Source: Geobacter sp. OR-1
Lineage (GTDB): Bacteria > Desulfobacterota > Desulfuromonadia > Geobacterales > DSM-12255
Length of the DNA stretch: 64,000 nucleotides
Direction: 5' to 3'
Assembly: GCF_000813145.1 (NCBI RefSeq)
Contig: NZ_BAZF01000009.1
Location: 62,001-126,000 of the forward strand
This document shows, piece after piece, positions 47,901 through 55,412 of this stretch. The notes under the pieces are model-generated. The model saw only the letters and a list, made by a program, of their open reading frames with translations, did not search any database and was not told the origin of the DNA. A program made the translations under genes and the position numbers. The stretch's first letter is position 1. Each line of letters opens with the position of its first letter.

Positions 47901-50900
47901 CCATCCGGATCGTAGGAGAAACTGCCGCTTAAGTTCGCATCCGAACCGACCGCTGTGGATTGGGTTTTCGGAGAGATCACTGCAAAGGGGAACCCTGCAG
48001 TCCTGTTACCGGTTGGCGGAGCCGATACCGCCAACAGGTTAGAACGTGTTGCCGTCGGACTTATGGCAGTACGGGTGCCGAATGTACCGTCACCTTTGCC
48101 GGGAACGAAAAACAGCTTGTTGTTGTAACTGTAGTCCCCCATGACAATATCAACATTGCCGTCATTATTAAGGTCATAGGCGTCCATTGAGCTGTGATAG
48201 TTGTTGATGTCCAATGAAGGCACCAGCCCGCCGGTCAGGAAGGTCCCGTCGCCATTCCCCTTGAAGAAATAGGCGTCGCCGTTGGAGCTGCCACTGACGA
48301 TAATGTCGGATTTGCCGTCGTTGTCAAAGTCGGCTGCTGCCAGTGCATAATTGTCATTTCCCGAAGTTGTGGCGGTGCCGATCGAGGCTCCGGTGAACTT
48401 GCCTGTGCCGTCACCGCGGTATACCCAGACGTTGTTCGTTCCGGAGAACGAAACAGCAATATCCAGATTGCCATCACCGTTGAAGTCGGCTACATCAAGG
48501 CCACGGCCGGTATTGGGAAGGGTTATGGTCGTTCTGGTGAACCCGCCCTTGCCGTCGTTAATGAATACAGCGAGGACGTTGGTGTTGCCATTGGCGACAA
48601 AGTCAGGCAGACCGTCATTGTTGAAGTCGCCGGCTGCCATGTCCATGGCATAACTGCCAGTACTCGGATGGGTAGCGGCTACTCCTTTGTTGACGAAATT
48701 GTCATTGCCGTCATTAAGGAACAGGAACATGGAGCCGTCACCGCGACCGGCAATGAAATCGAGGAAACCGTCGCCGTTGAAGTCTTCGATGATGATGCCG
48801 CGTGAATAGGAGCTTCCTAGATAGTCCAGAGTCCGGTAATTGCTGAAGGTGCCGTCGCCGTTGCTCTTGGCGTAGTAGATCCAGGAGGAATCGTCGATGC
48901 CGAGGACAAAGCTCTTGGACCAGTTGTCCATAGTTGCTGCATTACAGTCGTCATCCTTGCCGTTGTGGAGGATCTCCCGCCGTCCCGGGTTTACGGTCGG
49001 ATCATTGTCGTTGCAATCCAGATTGCTCGGATACCCGTCACCATCCGCATCCGCTGTATCGAAGGTCAGCGGATTGCAGTCGTTGTCGATACCGTCGTAC
49101 ATGATCTCCGTGGCGCCCGGATTGATCGCAGCGTTTGCGTCATTGCAATCGGTGCCGTTCGTCACGTGTCCAGCCGGTGCAAAACAGGCCTGAACCGCAG
49201 TTAGAGGGTTGCCGTAACCGTCAGCATCCGCATCCGCATAAAATGCAGTGGTAACTCCTTCATCTATCTGGCCGTTGCAGTTGTCATCCTTGCCGTTGCA
49301 AACTTCTGCTGCTCCCGGATGTATAGCCGCGTCGGCGTCGTTACAGTCCTGGTTGTTGGTGACATAGCCGGCAGGTGCGGAACAGTCCTGGACGCTTTGT
49401 CCCGGATTACCGAATCCGTCGCCATCGGCATCACGGTAGAACGTTGTCGGAGGTTGCCCGCCGCAGACAAAGTCCGCGGTGGCAGGATTGCAGTCGTCAT
49501 CCTTGCCGTTGTTGAGAATTTCGATGGCTCCGGGGTGAACCGTAGCATCGTTGTCGTTGCAGTCAACAGATGAGTCGTAGCCGTCACCGTCGGCATCGGA
49601 GTATATCCTTACGGTTCGCCCTTCGACGGTGTCCCTGCTGGCAACATTGTTGTCACGGATCGTCACGAGTACTAGCTTTGTTCCGCTCTCAGTTGCACCC
49701 GGAGTCAAGGTGAAACTGGTGCCGGTTCCCACAATCGTGCCATCCACGGTCCATTCATAGGTCAGCGGGTCATTTTCCGGGTCGGAAGCGGCAACGGTAA
49801 AGGTTAACGGCTGCACTATGCTTGCGCTCGGGTTTGTGGCTGCTGGCAAGAATGACGAGATGACTGGCGGAGCATTACCTGCAGAAATAATGACCTGGTC
49901 ATATCCGACGGCACTCCTGTTGGTGGAGTCGGTAATTTTCAGTCCGATCAGTCCCGAAAACGGCTTGGCCCAAGAATAAAGCACGTTTTTGCCGGTGGCG
50001 TCGTCAAAATTGCCGTCACCGTTAAGGTCCCAAGCATAACTGAGCGTATCGCCGACATCCGGGTCGGAAGAGTTGGCGCCGCTAAGCGAGATTTGGGTGC
50101 CGGCCGTTCCGAGGTAAGGCCCGCCTGCATCAGCGAGAGGACGGTGAAGGGTGAATTCAGTCACCAGGTTGTTCATGGTAGCCAGAGCATTGGTGTTGAA
50201 TGTCTGTACTGCAGGGATGGCGGTATCAATCTGGGCTGTGATTGCGTTGATCGAACTTGCCAGGGAGAAGTCGGCGGCAGGTACCCGAAGCGATTTTACG
50301 TACTGGGTAAGGAGTTGGACTCGGGCATCACTGTATCCGACGTTCTTCAGAGATTGAATCTCTTCTGCCGTTAGTCCCGATGCTGTGACCCTGTCTTTCA
50401 ATGCCTGCATGTCGGCAACATGAATTACTTGGTCAGCAGTTCCGTAAGATGTGTATACGTTCTTTACGTTCTGCAGATCGCTCTTCATGGCGGCCAAGTT
50501 TCCAGCCAGCCACTCGCCATACTGTTTTGCCTGTTCGATCTGACTGAAGGCATACTCGTAATTGGATACTGCTGCAGCACCTTGGTACTTTTCGAATGAT
50601 TGCCTGAGCGCCTTGACCAATGCCCCCTGCTCGACGGAACGGTTGGCTATCTTGATCAGCACCGCTTCCCGAGCGTCACTCCCCTTGACCTGGAAGGGGT
50701 ATGCTCCTTGAACCGATGCCGCAGCCAGTTCGGCGTTAATTGCTGCAAAATCAAGGGGGGCGAGGGCAGTAAAGTTGGCATCGGGCGGATCCTCATAGAG
50801 ATCGTACCAATGCTTGGCAATATTGCCGTAGATGCCCGATGCCTTTTGCGGTGTTTTATCCTTGTCAAAGGCACCGATAAGATCCGTGGCCATGTTGATC

Positions 50901-51556
50901 ACCGCACCGTTATAGTCGGTGGCAATGCCGGTGATGCTGCCGAGAACGCCAATAGCCGCACCCACGACATCCCCGGACATCAGGCTGAGTGCGCCGCTCA
51001 TGGCATCCATCAGTTTGCAGGCACCATTCCATTTGTCTATGGCATCGCTGTAACCGAGAGATATTCCCTGCGCAGCGCTTTTCAACGCCGATGAATCAAC
51101 AGGTGGATGGCCAAGGTCAACAACCTCGAACAGATAACCGGCGCCGCTATTCTCGACCTGATCCCCGGCGCCGAACTTGGCGTCTCCGTTATCAAAGACC
51201 ACATCGTATTTGCCGACCTTCAGTGGGGGGAGTGCGATGACCTCGTCGAGAAAACCACCCATCATGTAATTGCAGAGGCGGTTTTCCGATCCCATGACAT
51301 CGGCCAGTGTCTCGCCGCCGCTCCAGATACGGTTATCCATGATGTAGGCGTCGGTACATGGGTAGAAATCGTACAGGTTTATCTTGGAGAGCGCCTGTCC
51401 GGATACACATACCGTGTCGTTCTTGTCGTAGACGGTTTTTACCTCGAAATTACCGGAACAGTCGGTGGTATAGAGACTGTAGGACGATGCCGGCAGAAAG
51501 CAGCACACGATCAGAAGAAACAGCCCTGACAGGTAGGAATATTTGATCGGTTTCAT
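41930..51556 (-). CDS. Giant secreted multidomain PKD / FG-GAP / toroid protein
   Basis: 3,208 aa with a signal peptide (1-27). Order, by approximate residue: unknown Cys-containing N-domain (28-150); helical region (155-470); two PKD domains (472-650); four MopE-like metal-binding repeats with DADGDGY...DCNDND...NGKDDDCN (650-880); FG-GAP/VCBS repeats (880-1170); PKD domains, two of them interrupted by concanavalin-like sandwiches (1180-2060); a PKD-like domain (2075-2175); an alpha/alpha-toroid resembling terpene-cyclase repeats (2177-2525); five PKD-type domains (2527-2995); DUF11 (2995-3110); FN3-like C-terminus (3120-3208). No PEP-CTERM or other sorting tail. Start ATG after AAGGGGAA. 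Its own sigma-54 promoter and terminator flank it. Probably an extracellular structural or binding protein; function unknown. Confidence 0.9.
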   Translation of the reverse strand: MKPIKYSYLSGLFLLIVCCFLPASSYSLYTTDCSGNFEVKTVYDKNDTVCVSGQALSKINLYDFYPCTDAYIMDNRIWSGGETLADVMGSENRLCNYMMGGFLDEVIALPPLKVGKYDVVFDNGDAKFGAGDQVENSGAGYLFEVVDLGHPPVDSSALKSAAQGISLGYSDAIDKWNGACKLMDAMSGALSLMSGDVVGAAIGVLGSITGIATDYNGAVINMATDLIGAFDKDKTPQKASGIYGNIAKHWYDLYEDPPDANFTALAPLDFAAINAELAAASVQGAYPFQVKGSDAREAVLIKIANRSVEQGALVKALRQSFEKYQGAAAVSNYEYAFSQIEQAKQYGEWLAGNLAAMKSDLQNVKNVYTSYGTADQVIHVADMQALKDRVTASGLTAEEIQSLKNVGYSDARVQLLTQYVKSLRVPAADFSLASSINAITAQIDTAIPAVQTFNTNALATMNNLVTEFTLHRPLADAGGPYLGTAGTQISLSGANSSDPDVGDTLSYAWDLNGDGNFDDATGKNVLYSWAKPFSGLIGLKITDSTNRSAVGYDQVIISAGNAPPVISSFLPAATNPSASIVQPLTFTVAASDPENDPLTYEWTVDGTIVGTGTSFTLTPGATESGTKLVLVTIRDNNVASRDTVEGRTVRIYSDADGDGYDSSVDCNDNDATVHPGAIEILNNGKDDDCNPATADFVCGGQPPTTFYRDADGDGFGNPGQSVQDCSAPAGYVTNNQDCNDADAAIHPGAAEVCNGKDDNCNGQIDEGVTTAFYADADADGYGNPLTAVQACFAPAGHVTNGTDCNDANAAINPGATEIMYDGIDNDCNPLTFDTADADGDGYPSNLDCNDNDPTVNPGRREILHNGKDDDCNAATMDNWSKSFVLGIDDSSWIYYAKSNGDGTFSNYRTLDYLGSSYSRGIIIEDFNGDGFLDFIAGRGDGSMFLFLNDGNDNFVNKGVAATHPSTGSYAMDMAAGDFNNDGLPDFVANGNTNVLAVFINDGKGGFTRTTITLPNTGRGLDVADFNGDGNLDIAVSFSGTNNVWVYRGDGTGKFTGASIGTATTSGNDNYALAAADFDNDGKSDIIVSGSSNGDAYFFKGNGDGTFLTGGLVPSLDINNYHSSMDAYDLNNDGNVDIVMGDYSYNNKLFFVPGKGDGTFGTRTAISPTATRSNLLAVSAPPTGNRTAGFPFAVISPKTQSTAVGSDANLSGSFSYDPDGSIAAYNWAFGDGSTASGMTQAHSFAAEGRYLASLVVTDNAGNKSADTAVVYALGAPPVANAGGPYSVGEAKASNGRYTVNLDGSGSSDDSGIVSYEWDFGDGLSDDFTDGNASGWTPMAGSSWTVNGGAYEQTNASPDRTDTMIGNAKSGDYTVETDVMLVSGSGQEAQLIFRAQDTNNHYEFIFRGRGQNDLLLYRQLNGSFGQLAQIALPFVPQLNTWYHLKVEAYGNNIKCYVNDSLYFNYNDTYFATGMVGFSTYRTDAKFDNLNVYSRSSGPAATHQKPTHLYAEGTYTATLKVTDKAGQTAAATTQVTAAKGTPPLADPGGPYILDETKANQNTWAVAFDGSGSSDDTGIESYAWNFGDNTTGTGAKPSHTYTGVGARTVTLTVTDRSGQSDTKTTTVTISANAPPVANPGGPYNVNEDQVVNKHWTINADASASTDDVAIWKYEWNFGDGTPVVTTKTVSHTYVTPGTNTITLKVTDHANQSHTTTTTASVVATAAPTANAGGPYFTEPNMPVSFDGTASTDNTSILSYSWDFGDGTSGKGAQPTHAYGTTGTYTVTLTVKDAALLTATATATVTVTIGNAPTANAGGPYLSNIGLPVRLNGSGSTDDFGIKGYKWSIGTANYLVNDSFNGTIIDTAIWLYPATGVTQNNAVTLTGSGGWGSRYLFTKNDFTLDGTGIITGQVLQTASGNLMFGFKNTSTNYSYEQMPYALYFDNGTLRVYESGSHRAQVGSYSLNVQYDARVELKTSPSGAIAGARYYYKPASSGDWVMLYDSSYVPAYSTFKAGVSYYTGTFIIDNMALTAGLQILQGEKPVFTPSSAGTFPVQLTVTDGAGQSATASSTLTVSSDPLVITAPWQFTGGVEVPHDTWSGEEVILKAVVKSGKAPITYAWDFGDGTSSTPATVTDTYNLSAKHTYTAADGTPITARITVTDADGKSSSDTYPIIIRTKTLNVEVNKSIDDALWYIHTTQDRTGGSSDGRWSGYSSHYSSATASALHAMEINGHLEIGDFSNDPYVEDVSRGMSYMLSAIRQTAINDQAYGDPDLNGNGIGIEVTDGQPIYQGGQVMMALVASGTPNMKATSGDTGIIGRTYRDIVEDMAEMYYWGQVDEGYSSGGWRYGWNGDADNSACQWAALGFEAAEEQNWIKIPQWVRDRNLVWLANSRNGDGKGYGYAGPGNGEATTPSGLAQLAFDRVPTTDPRWSLAENFLASYWNNWYNGKENYYAFYALAKAMRIAKPKEVVIMGEGTANAIDWYNDPDRGIARTIVNDQNANGEFVSSSGYVTGAFKTAWGVIVLTKTLFVLPPVAIAGNNMVWGIDWPLTFDGSKSYHLDPFRKIVKYEWDFDGDGVYDSSSDQPTATHTYTQLGTFKVTLRVTDNNAPPKYDTNTITVIVAVPPHAPIADPGGPYVGYVGIPLQLDGSKSYDIDPTDIITAYGWELDGAFPYNFTDATGAKPTFTWNTPGTYNIGLKVVDNGVLNPPNYDKLTSEARWATITIRSNNPPVANAGGPYTLNEGGTIQLDGSASSDPDGNPLTYSWDLDNDGTFETSGNKPSFSRPDNGSFTVRLKVSDGALESIATTTVEVLNAPPIINQIPGATINEGGTYTSTGSFVDPGADTWTATVDYGDGSGAQPLALTGKGFSLNHLYPQNGAFTVTVTVTDKDSGAGTGSALITVNNVAPVVEAGPDANLVGSGSFSSSGSFIDPGADSWTAKVNYGDGTGDQALALNPDKSFALNHLYSANGKFTVTVTVSDADGGSGTDTATVNVSPLPQADIAITKTVDKTSPGIGENVTFTVTVTNSGPANATGVQVTELLPTGYTLVTGLPSQGTYNPPSGIWNIGTLNNGASATLSVTATVLPTGLYNNTASRTASTPADPNSANDSSTVVVRPLVPVQTIFNLTARPKSGKAGLVWSCVPGKVTYNVFRSTVAGGPYARIKTGHTYCNYADVGLTNDTTYYWRVTSVDATGLESLYSNEANAKPTL

Positions 51557-51658
51557 AGAATTCCCCTTACTAAGAGTCTGAATGAAAAGTGAATGGCTGA
51601 AATATTTGATTATAAAAAATTAAATAAATGGTTATTCCAACATCGTTTTAATTAAGGA

Positions 51659-51673
51659 GCAAAAACTGAGCCA
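51659..51673 (-). promoter_or_regulatory. Sigma-54 promoter of the giant gene
   Basis: Minus strand TGGCTCAGTTTTTGC: 5/6 at -24, 4/4 at -12, correct 10-base GG-GC spacing. The predicted leader is about 90 bases. Confidence 0.7.
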
Positions 51674-51721
51674 TTAGGTAACATGCTAATAATAAAGAAA
51701 ATTTATTTGGTGGTAATACGA

Positions 51722-51740
51722 TGTGTAAAAAAAATCGACA
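51722..51740 (-). promoter_or_regulatory. PrsR-type upstream element of the giant gene
   Basis: Plus-strand reading TGTGTAAAAAAAATCGACA, 48 bases upstream of the -24 element. Nearly identical to the element before PEP-CTERM gene 1. Confidence 0.65.
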
Positions 51741-51857
51741 AACTTTAGGTGAATAATCAGGAGGGGATTAGGTAATACGATGGGGCAGTCTATCAGGTTG
51801 ATAGCACCTGTGATAATTACCGTCCAGGTCTGTGATGAAAATGGAGTGGACCTGCTC

Positions 51858-52661
51858 TCAGCCGATAGAAAACTTTGGGGATTGACCGAGAAACTGTGCC
51901 GGGTTTTCGAAGAACACCTTGTTGATCTGCTCTTCTGGGTGGCCGCGTCTTCTCATTTCATTGGCGCATTTCAGGACCGACAGGGGATCGCTGACGCTCC
52001 AGTCTGCGGACGAATTGATGCAGATCCTGTCCGTGCCGTAGATCTCGACGGCATCGATGGCCCGTTCCGGGCTCCCTTTGGAGTTCGGGTACAGGGTCAG
52101 GCCGAACCAGAAACCGTTCGCCTTGATCTCTCTGATGGTGTGTTCCTCGGCATGGTCGATCAGCACCCGTTCCGGCTTGATGCGCGGCTCTGACAGGATC
52201 ATGTCCATTATGATCCGGGTCCCTTTCAGCTTGTCCTCAAGATGCGGGGTATGAATCAGGAGCAGTTCGTTCCGGTTCACGGCCATCTCCAGTTGCTGTT
52301 CCAGTACCTTGATTTCGTTGCGGCTGTTCTTGTTCAATCCCACTTCGCCGATGCCGATGGCCGTAGGGGCATCAAGGAACTCCGGCATGATCGCCAGCAC
52401 CTCCTCGGCCATGTGCAGGTTCTCCGCCTCTTTGGAGTTTAGACCGATCCAGCAGTGGTGCCTGATGCCGAACCTTGCTGCCCGGGCCGGTTCGGTCACG
52501 GTGAGGTGGTAAAAGTAGTCGCGGAAACTGGCGGCGGAACTCCGGTCAAACCCGGCCCAGAAGGCTGGTTCCGATACCGTATGTATTCCGCTGATGGCAA
52601 GTTTCAGATAGTCGTCGGTTGTCCGCGATACCATGTGGATATGGGGATCGATCGCCTTCAT
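51858..52661 (-). CDS. eboB: EboB-type TatD-like metal-dependent hydrolase
   Basis: A 267-aa amidohydrolase-fold protein: H7-x-H9 in DPHIHM, GIGEVGLNK with a Glu ligand, LLIHTPH and LIDHAEE. It is related to TatD DNases but belongs to the EboB branch judging by its neighbours. The ATG overlaps the stop of the 99-aa gene (ATGA), so they are co-translated. Reaction unknown. Confidence 0.83.
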   Translation of the reverse strand: MKAIDPHIHMVSRTTDDYLKLAISGIHTVSEPAFWAGFDRSSAASFRDYFYHLTVTEPARAARFGIRHHCWIGLNSKEAENLHMAEEVLAIMPEFLDAPTAIGIGEVGLNKNSRNEIKVLEQQLEMAVNRNELLLIHTPHLEDKLKGTRIIMDMILSEPRIKPERVLIDHAEEHTIREIKANGFWFGLTLYPNSKGSPERAIDAVEIYGTDRICINSSADWSVSDPLSVLKCANEMRRRGHPEEQINKVFFENPAQFLGQSPKFSIG

Positions 52662-52957
52662 CGCTTACCCCCATCCCAAGCGCCGAACGCCTTAAGGCCG
52701 ACGGCGCTTGTCAAAGGCTCTGAGGTCGGATCGCTGAATGAACTCTGGATTGCCTCGGTCCGCCCCTGTCCCTCATTGCCGAGAAGTCCCAATGCCTTGA
52801 CAAATGCCTGGTAACGGAAATCCTGCCTGGCTTCTGCTGCACCTTCGTAACGGTCGATCCGGTCAAGGAATGAGGCGATATCGAGAAGCCGGGCGCGATT
52901 TTCAATAAAATACAGGTCCAGGATCTCGGATGCGGTCATCTGCTGGTAGGGGGGCAT
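52658..52957 (-). CDS. Small protein in the EboA position
   Basis: A 99-aa soluble protein between eboD and eboB, with AAGGAGAAC upstream and an ATGA overlap downstream. It has no Cys, no membrane segment and no catalytic motif that I recognise. Known EboA proteins are about 230-250 residues, so if this is EboA it is a short form. The assignment rests on position only; it may be an unrelated cluster-specific protein. Confidence 0.75.
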   Translation of the reverse strand: MPPYQQMTASEILDLYFIENRARLLDIASFLDRIDRYEGAAEARQDFRYQAFVKALGLLGNEGQGRTEAIQSSFSDPTSEPLTSAVGLKAFGAWDGGKR

Positions 52958-52958
52958 G

Positions 52959-54152
52959 TCAGTTCTCCTTGGCTCTAACCGGTGCGGGATCGGCAGGTAG
53001 CGATACCGGCAGCAGTGATCTTCGTTCAGCCAGTAGATTAATGCAGTGTCGCATCAGCTCTGTATCCAGTTGATGTGCTTCGATCTTCTTTCCGATCCCC
53101 TCAAGCAGAGGGATAGTGAGCTCTCCCCCTAAGTGCTCCTGAAATTCCCGCAGCGCCTTTTCCACATCCAGCCATGAGAGGGCCGGGTGATAAAGGCTGA
53201 ACCCGAGATCTTCCAGAAGCGACAGGATGCGGCGCAGGTCAAGATCGCCCAGCAGGCCGGAATGACTCGAATAAAGAGAATCGAGGGCAATGCCGATGGC
53301 AACGGCCTCACCATGACGGATCTCGCCGCCGGTCAATTCTTCGAGTTTATGGGCGTTCCAGTGGCCGAAGTCAAGCGGCCTGGATGAGCCGAACTCAAAC
53401 GGGTCTCCGCTGGTTGCGATATGCTCCAGATGGAGCTCGGCGCATCTGAAAATCATTCGTTCCATGGCTGCAGGTTCGAAAAGTGCCAGCTGTTTCCGGT
53501 CCGAGTAGAGAGAATCGAAAAAGCTGCGATCTCTGATTAGAGCCACCTTCACCGCCTCGGCAATCCCTGAGCGCAGTTCTCTGGAGGGAAGGGTATGGAG
53601 AAAGTCGAGATCGTTAATTACGGCAAAAGGGGGCGCAAAGGTGCCGAGGAAATTTTTTCTGCCAAAGGAATTGACCCCGTTTTTCACACCGACGCCGGCA
53701 TCGTTCTGGGCGAGTACTGTGGTCGGCATCCTGATCAGGCGTACGCCGCGGTGAGCCGTTGCCGCTGCATACCCGGCGGCGTCGAGTACCGCTCCACCGC
53801 CGATGGCAATAATAAAGGAGTGCCTGCAGAGGCGATGCCGTTCAACCAGCGAGTGAATCTTGTCGACCTCCTGAGGCTCCTGCTTGCAGATCTCTCCGCC
53901 ACGGACGATAAAGGGAGGGGCGGCAAACTCGATCAGGGCGTCATGCTGCTTGCCATAGTTGCTGATCTTTTCGAGAAGCCCTGTTGTAAGTCTGGCAACT
54001 TCGCTGTCGATCACAACCAGGGCGCGATTAGGCGATTTGCCGGTCTGGCCGAGCAGCCCGGCAAGGGTGACGTTGCCCGGGTCGAAAAGCCCCCTGGTAA
54101 AAAGCACCTGGTAAGAGTAGCTGACCGCAAATTTTTGAGTTATTGTCCGCAT
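52959..54152 (-). CDS. eboD: EboD-type 3-dehydroquinate synthase homologue
   Basis: A 397-aa member of the dehydroquinate synthase / sugar-phosphate cyclase fold. The NAD-binding motif is GGGAVLDAAGYAAA; metal ligands are expected at Glu in GIAEAVKVALI and His in DFGHWNAHKLE and IRHGEAVAIG. As it sits with eboB and is unlinked to other aro genes it is best read as EboD rather than AroB. I chose ATG at 54152 with GAGG upstream; a TTG at 54170 is also in frame. It ends 1 base before the 99-aa gene. Confidence 0.87.
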   Translation of the reverse strand: MRTITQKFAVSYSYQVLFTRGLFDPGNVTLAGLLGQTGKSPNRALVVIDSEVARLTTGLLEKISNYGKQHDALIEFAAPPFIVRGGEICKQEPQEVDKIHSLVERHRLCRHSFIIAIGGGAVLDAAGYAAATAHRGVRLIRMPTTVLAQNDAGVGVKNGVNSFGRKNFLGTFAPPFAVINDLDFLHTLPSRELRSGIAEAVKVALIRDRSFFDSLYSDRKQLALFEPAAMERMIFRCAELHLEHIATSGDPFEFGSSRPLDFGHWNAHKLEELTGGEIRHGEAVAIGIALDSLYSSHSGLLGDLDLRRILSLLEDLGFSLYHPALSWLDVEKALREFQEHLGGELTIPLLEGIGKKIEAHQLDTELMRHCINLLAERRSLLPVSLPADPAPVRAKEN

Positions 54153-54224
54153 GGCATTCCTCGGGCTCAACGGCTGGGGAACCGAACTGCTGGCTACCGG
54201 TTTCCACAGAACGCTTCTGTCAGC

Positions 54225-55394
54225 TTATAAACCCCGATGCAGGATCTCCAGAGTAATCGTTGCATAGCTGGTCACGAGGTTCGGGTCTCGCTCCCACCAG
54301 CGGCCGTTCTGGTTGACCCAGGAACCATCTTCCCGCTGCAGATCCAGCAGTTTTCTGGCCAGATCCTGCCGCCAGTTGATCTTTTTTCCGTCCTTCGTGG
54401 TCAAGGTATCTACTCCGGCGGCGGAAAGTGCCTTGGCCATGGTGTGGAAGTAGTAGTACAGGCCGTCCTGGCCCATTCCTGGGTTTTCTGCAAGCGTATA
54501 GTTTTTGGAGAGCCAGTCGATAACCGCTTTTACCCTCGGATCGTTTTTGTCCACCTGGGCATAGATGAAGCTCAGCAGCCCGGCGTAACTCATGCTTCCG
54601 TATGAGCGGAGCGCCGTCTTGTCCCCTTCGATTTTCTGCTCTCCTGCCTTGCTGTCGGCCGGGAAATAGACAAAGCCACCCTTGTTGGCCGGATCGTCAC
54701 TGGCCCATTTCTGATCATTGGAACCGGGGAGGTTCTGGGTCCTGCTGATGAACTGTATCGCTGCCTTCCAGTTCAGGTCTTTTGCGTCCGGATCGTTGGC
54801 CACGTCGCTCTTCAGAAAGCGGGTATAGTAGAGCGCTTCAAGGGCAAAGGTGGTGTTGGCCAGGTCCGAGTGCTTGTAGCTGCCGCCGTAACCGATGCCG
54901 CCGTCCAGCGGATCGTCGCCCATCCCTTTTTCACCGAAATCGTCCTGCAGGCCGACCAGGAACTTGCGACCCTTTTTGAGCAGCGGTTCGTACGCCGAGT
55001 TGTTGGCCACCAAGAGTGCCATCATGGAGATGGAGGTGTTGTAATTCGCCAGATCCTTGCCATAGATGCCGCCGTCAGGCTTGGCGCTCTTGACCAGATA
55101 GTCATAGCCGCTCTTGATATTCTGCTCGTATTTGCTTTTATAAAATTTCGATGGATCACCCTGGAAGGCGGTCAGTGCCAATGCGGTCAGCGCCGGATAT
55201 TCAGGCTGAGCCCAGTTGCCGGTAGGTTGCTGCTTTGCTGCCAGCCAGGTAAGCCCCTTGCCGATGGCATTTTCCAGTTCGAGTTTCAAGGAAAGGTCCG
55301 GTTTCGTCTTGGCAACGACTTTTTCGGCGGCCATTGAGGATAAGGGGAGCGCAAACATAAGGACAGACGTCATCGCAATACAGAGCTTCTTCAT
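54225..55394 (-). CDS. Secreted prenyltransferase/squalene-cyclase-like toroid protein
   Basis: 389 aa with a signal peptide (1-22, ending SSMAA) and alpha/alpha-toroid repeats throughout: GLTWLAAKQQPTGNW, YDYLVKSAKPDGGIYG, DPLDGGIGYGG, ARKLLDLQREDGSWVNQNGRWW. The fold resembles squalene-hopene cyclases and protein prenyltransferases, but I see no DXDD cyclase motif and it is exported, so a cyclase activity is doubtful. The ATG follows AAAGGAGAG. It lies 72 bases upstream of eboD and 18 bases after the YdjY gene, in one unit. Confidence 0.85.
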   Translation of the reverse strand: MKKLCIAMTSVLMFALPLSSMAAEKVVAKTKPDLSLKLELENAIGKGLTWLAAKQQPTGNWAQPEYPALTALALTAFQGDPSKFYKSKYEQNIKSGYDYLVKSAKPDGGIYGKDLANYNTSISMMALLVANNSAYEPLLKKGRKFLVGLQDDFGEKGMGDDPLDGGIGYGGSYKHSDLANTTFALEALYYTRFLKSDVANDPDAKDLNWKAAIQFISRTQNLPGSNDQKWASDDPANKGGFVYFPADSKAGEQKIEGDKTALRSYGSMSYAGLLSFIYAQVDKNDPRVKAVIDWLSKNYTLAENPGMGQDGLYYYFHTMAKALSAAGVDTLTTKDGKKINWRQDLARKLLDLQREDGSWVNQNGRWWERDPNLVTSYATITLEILHRGL

Positions 55395-55412
55395 CGGTAA
55401 ATCTCTCCTTTC

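Larger units (their letters stand above)
51557..51857. other. Control region of the giant gene
   Basis: 301 bases between the giant gene and the eboB stop. It contains the sigma-54 element (51659-51673) and the upstream element (51722-51740). Past eboB there are only short inverted repeats (for example CTATCA-ggt-TGATAG near 51790) and no convincing terminator, so eboB transcripts might read into the giant gene. Confidence 0.6.

Noticed and set aside
42000-49600. Regularly repeated DNA inside the giant gene, considered as a CRISPR or satellite array
   Set aside because: The repeats are degenerate codings of PKD, MopE-like and FG-GAP domains in one open frame; spacing and sequence vary as expected for protein repeats.
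51780-52193. 137-codon plus-strand frame after the giant gene's control region
   Set aside because: Antisense to eboB, which has clear metal-binding motifs and a coupled start.
52959-54152. AroB, the shikimate-pathway 3-dehydroquinate synthase
   Set aside because: The fold and motifs fit, but the operon context with eboB and the divergent N-terminus favour EboD; true AroB is expected elsewhere with aroK.
54225-55394. Squalene-hopene cyclase
   Set aside because: The toroid repeats are similar, but the protein is only 389 aa, has a signal peptide and lacks a DXDD motif.
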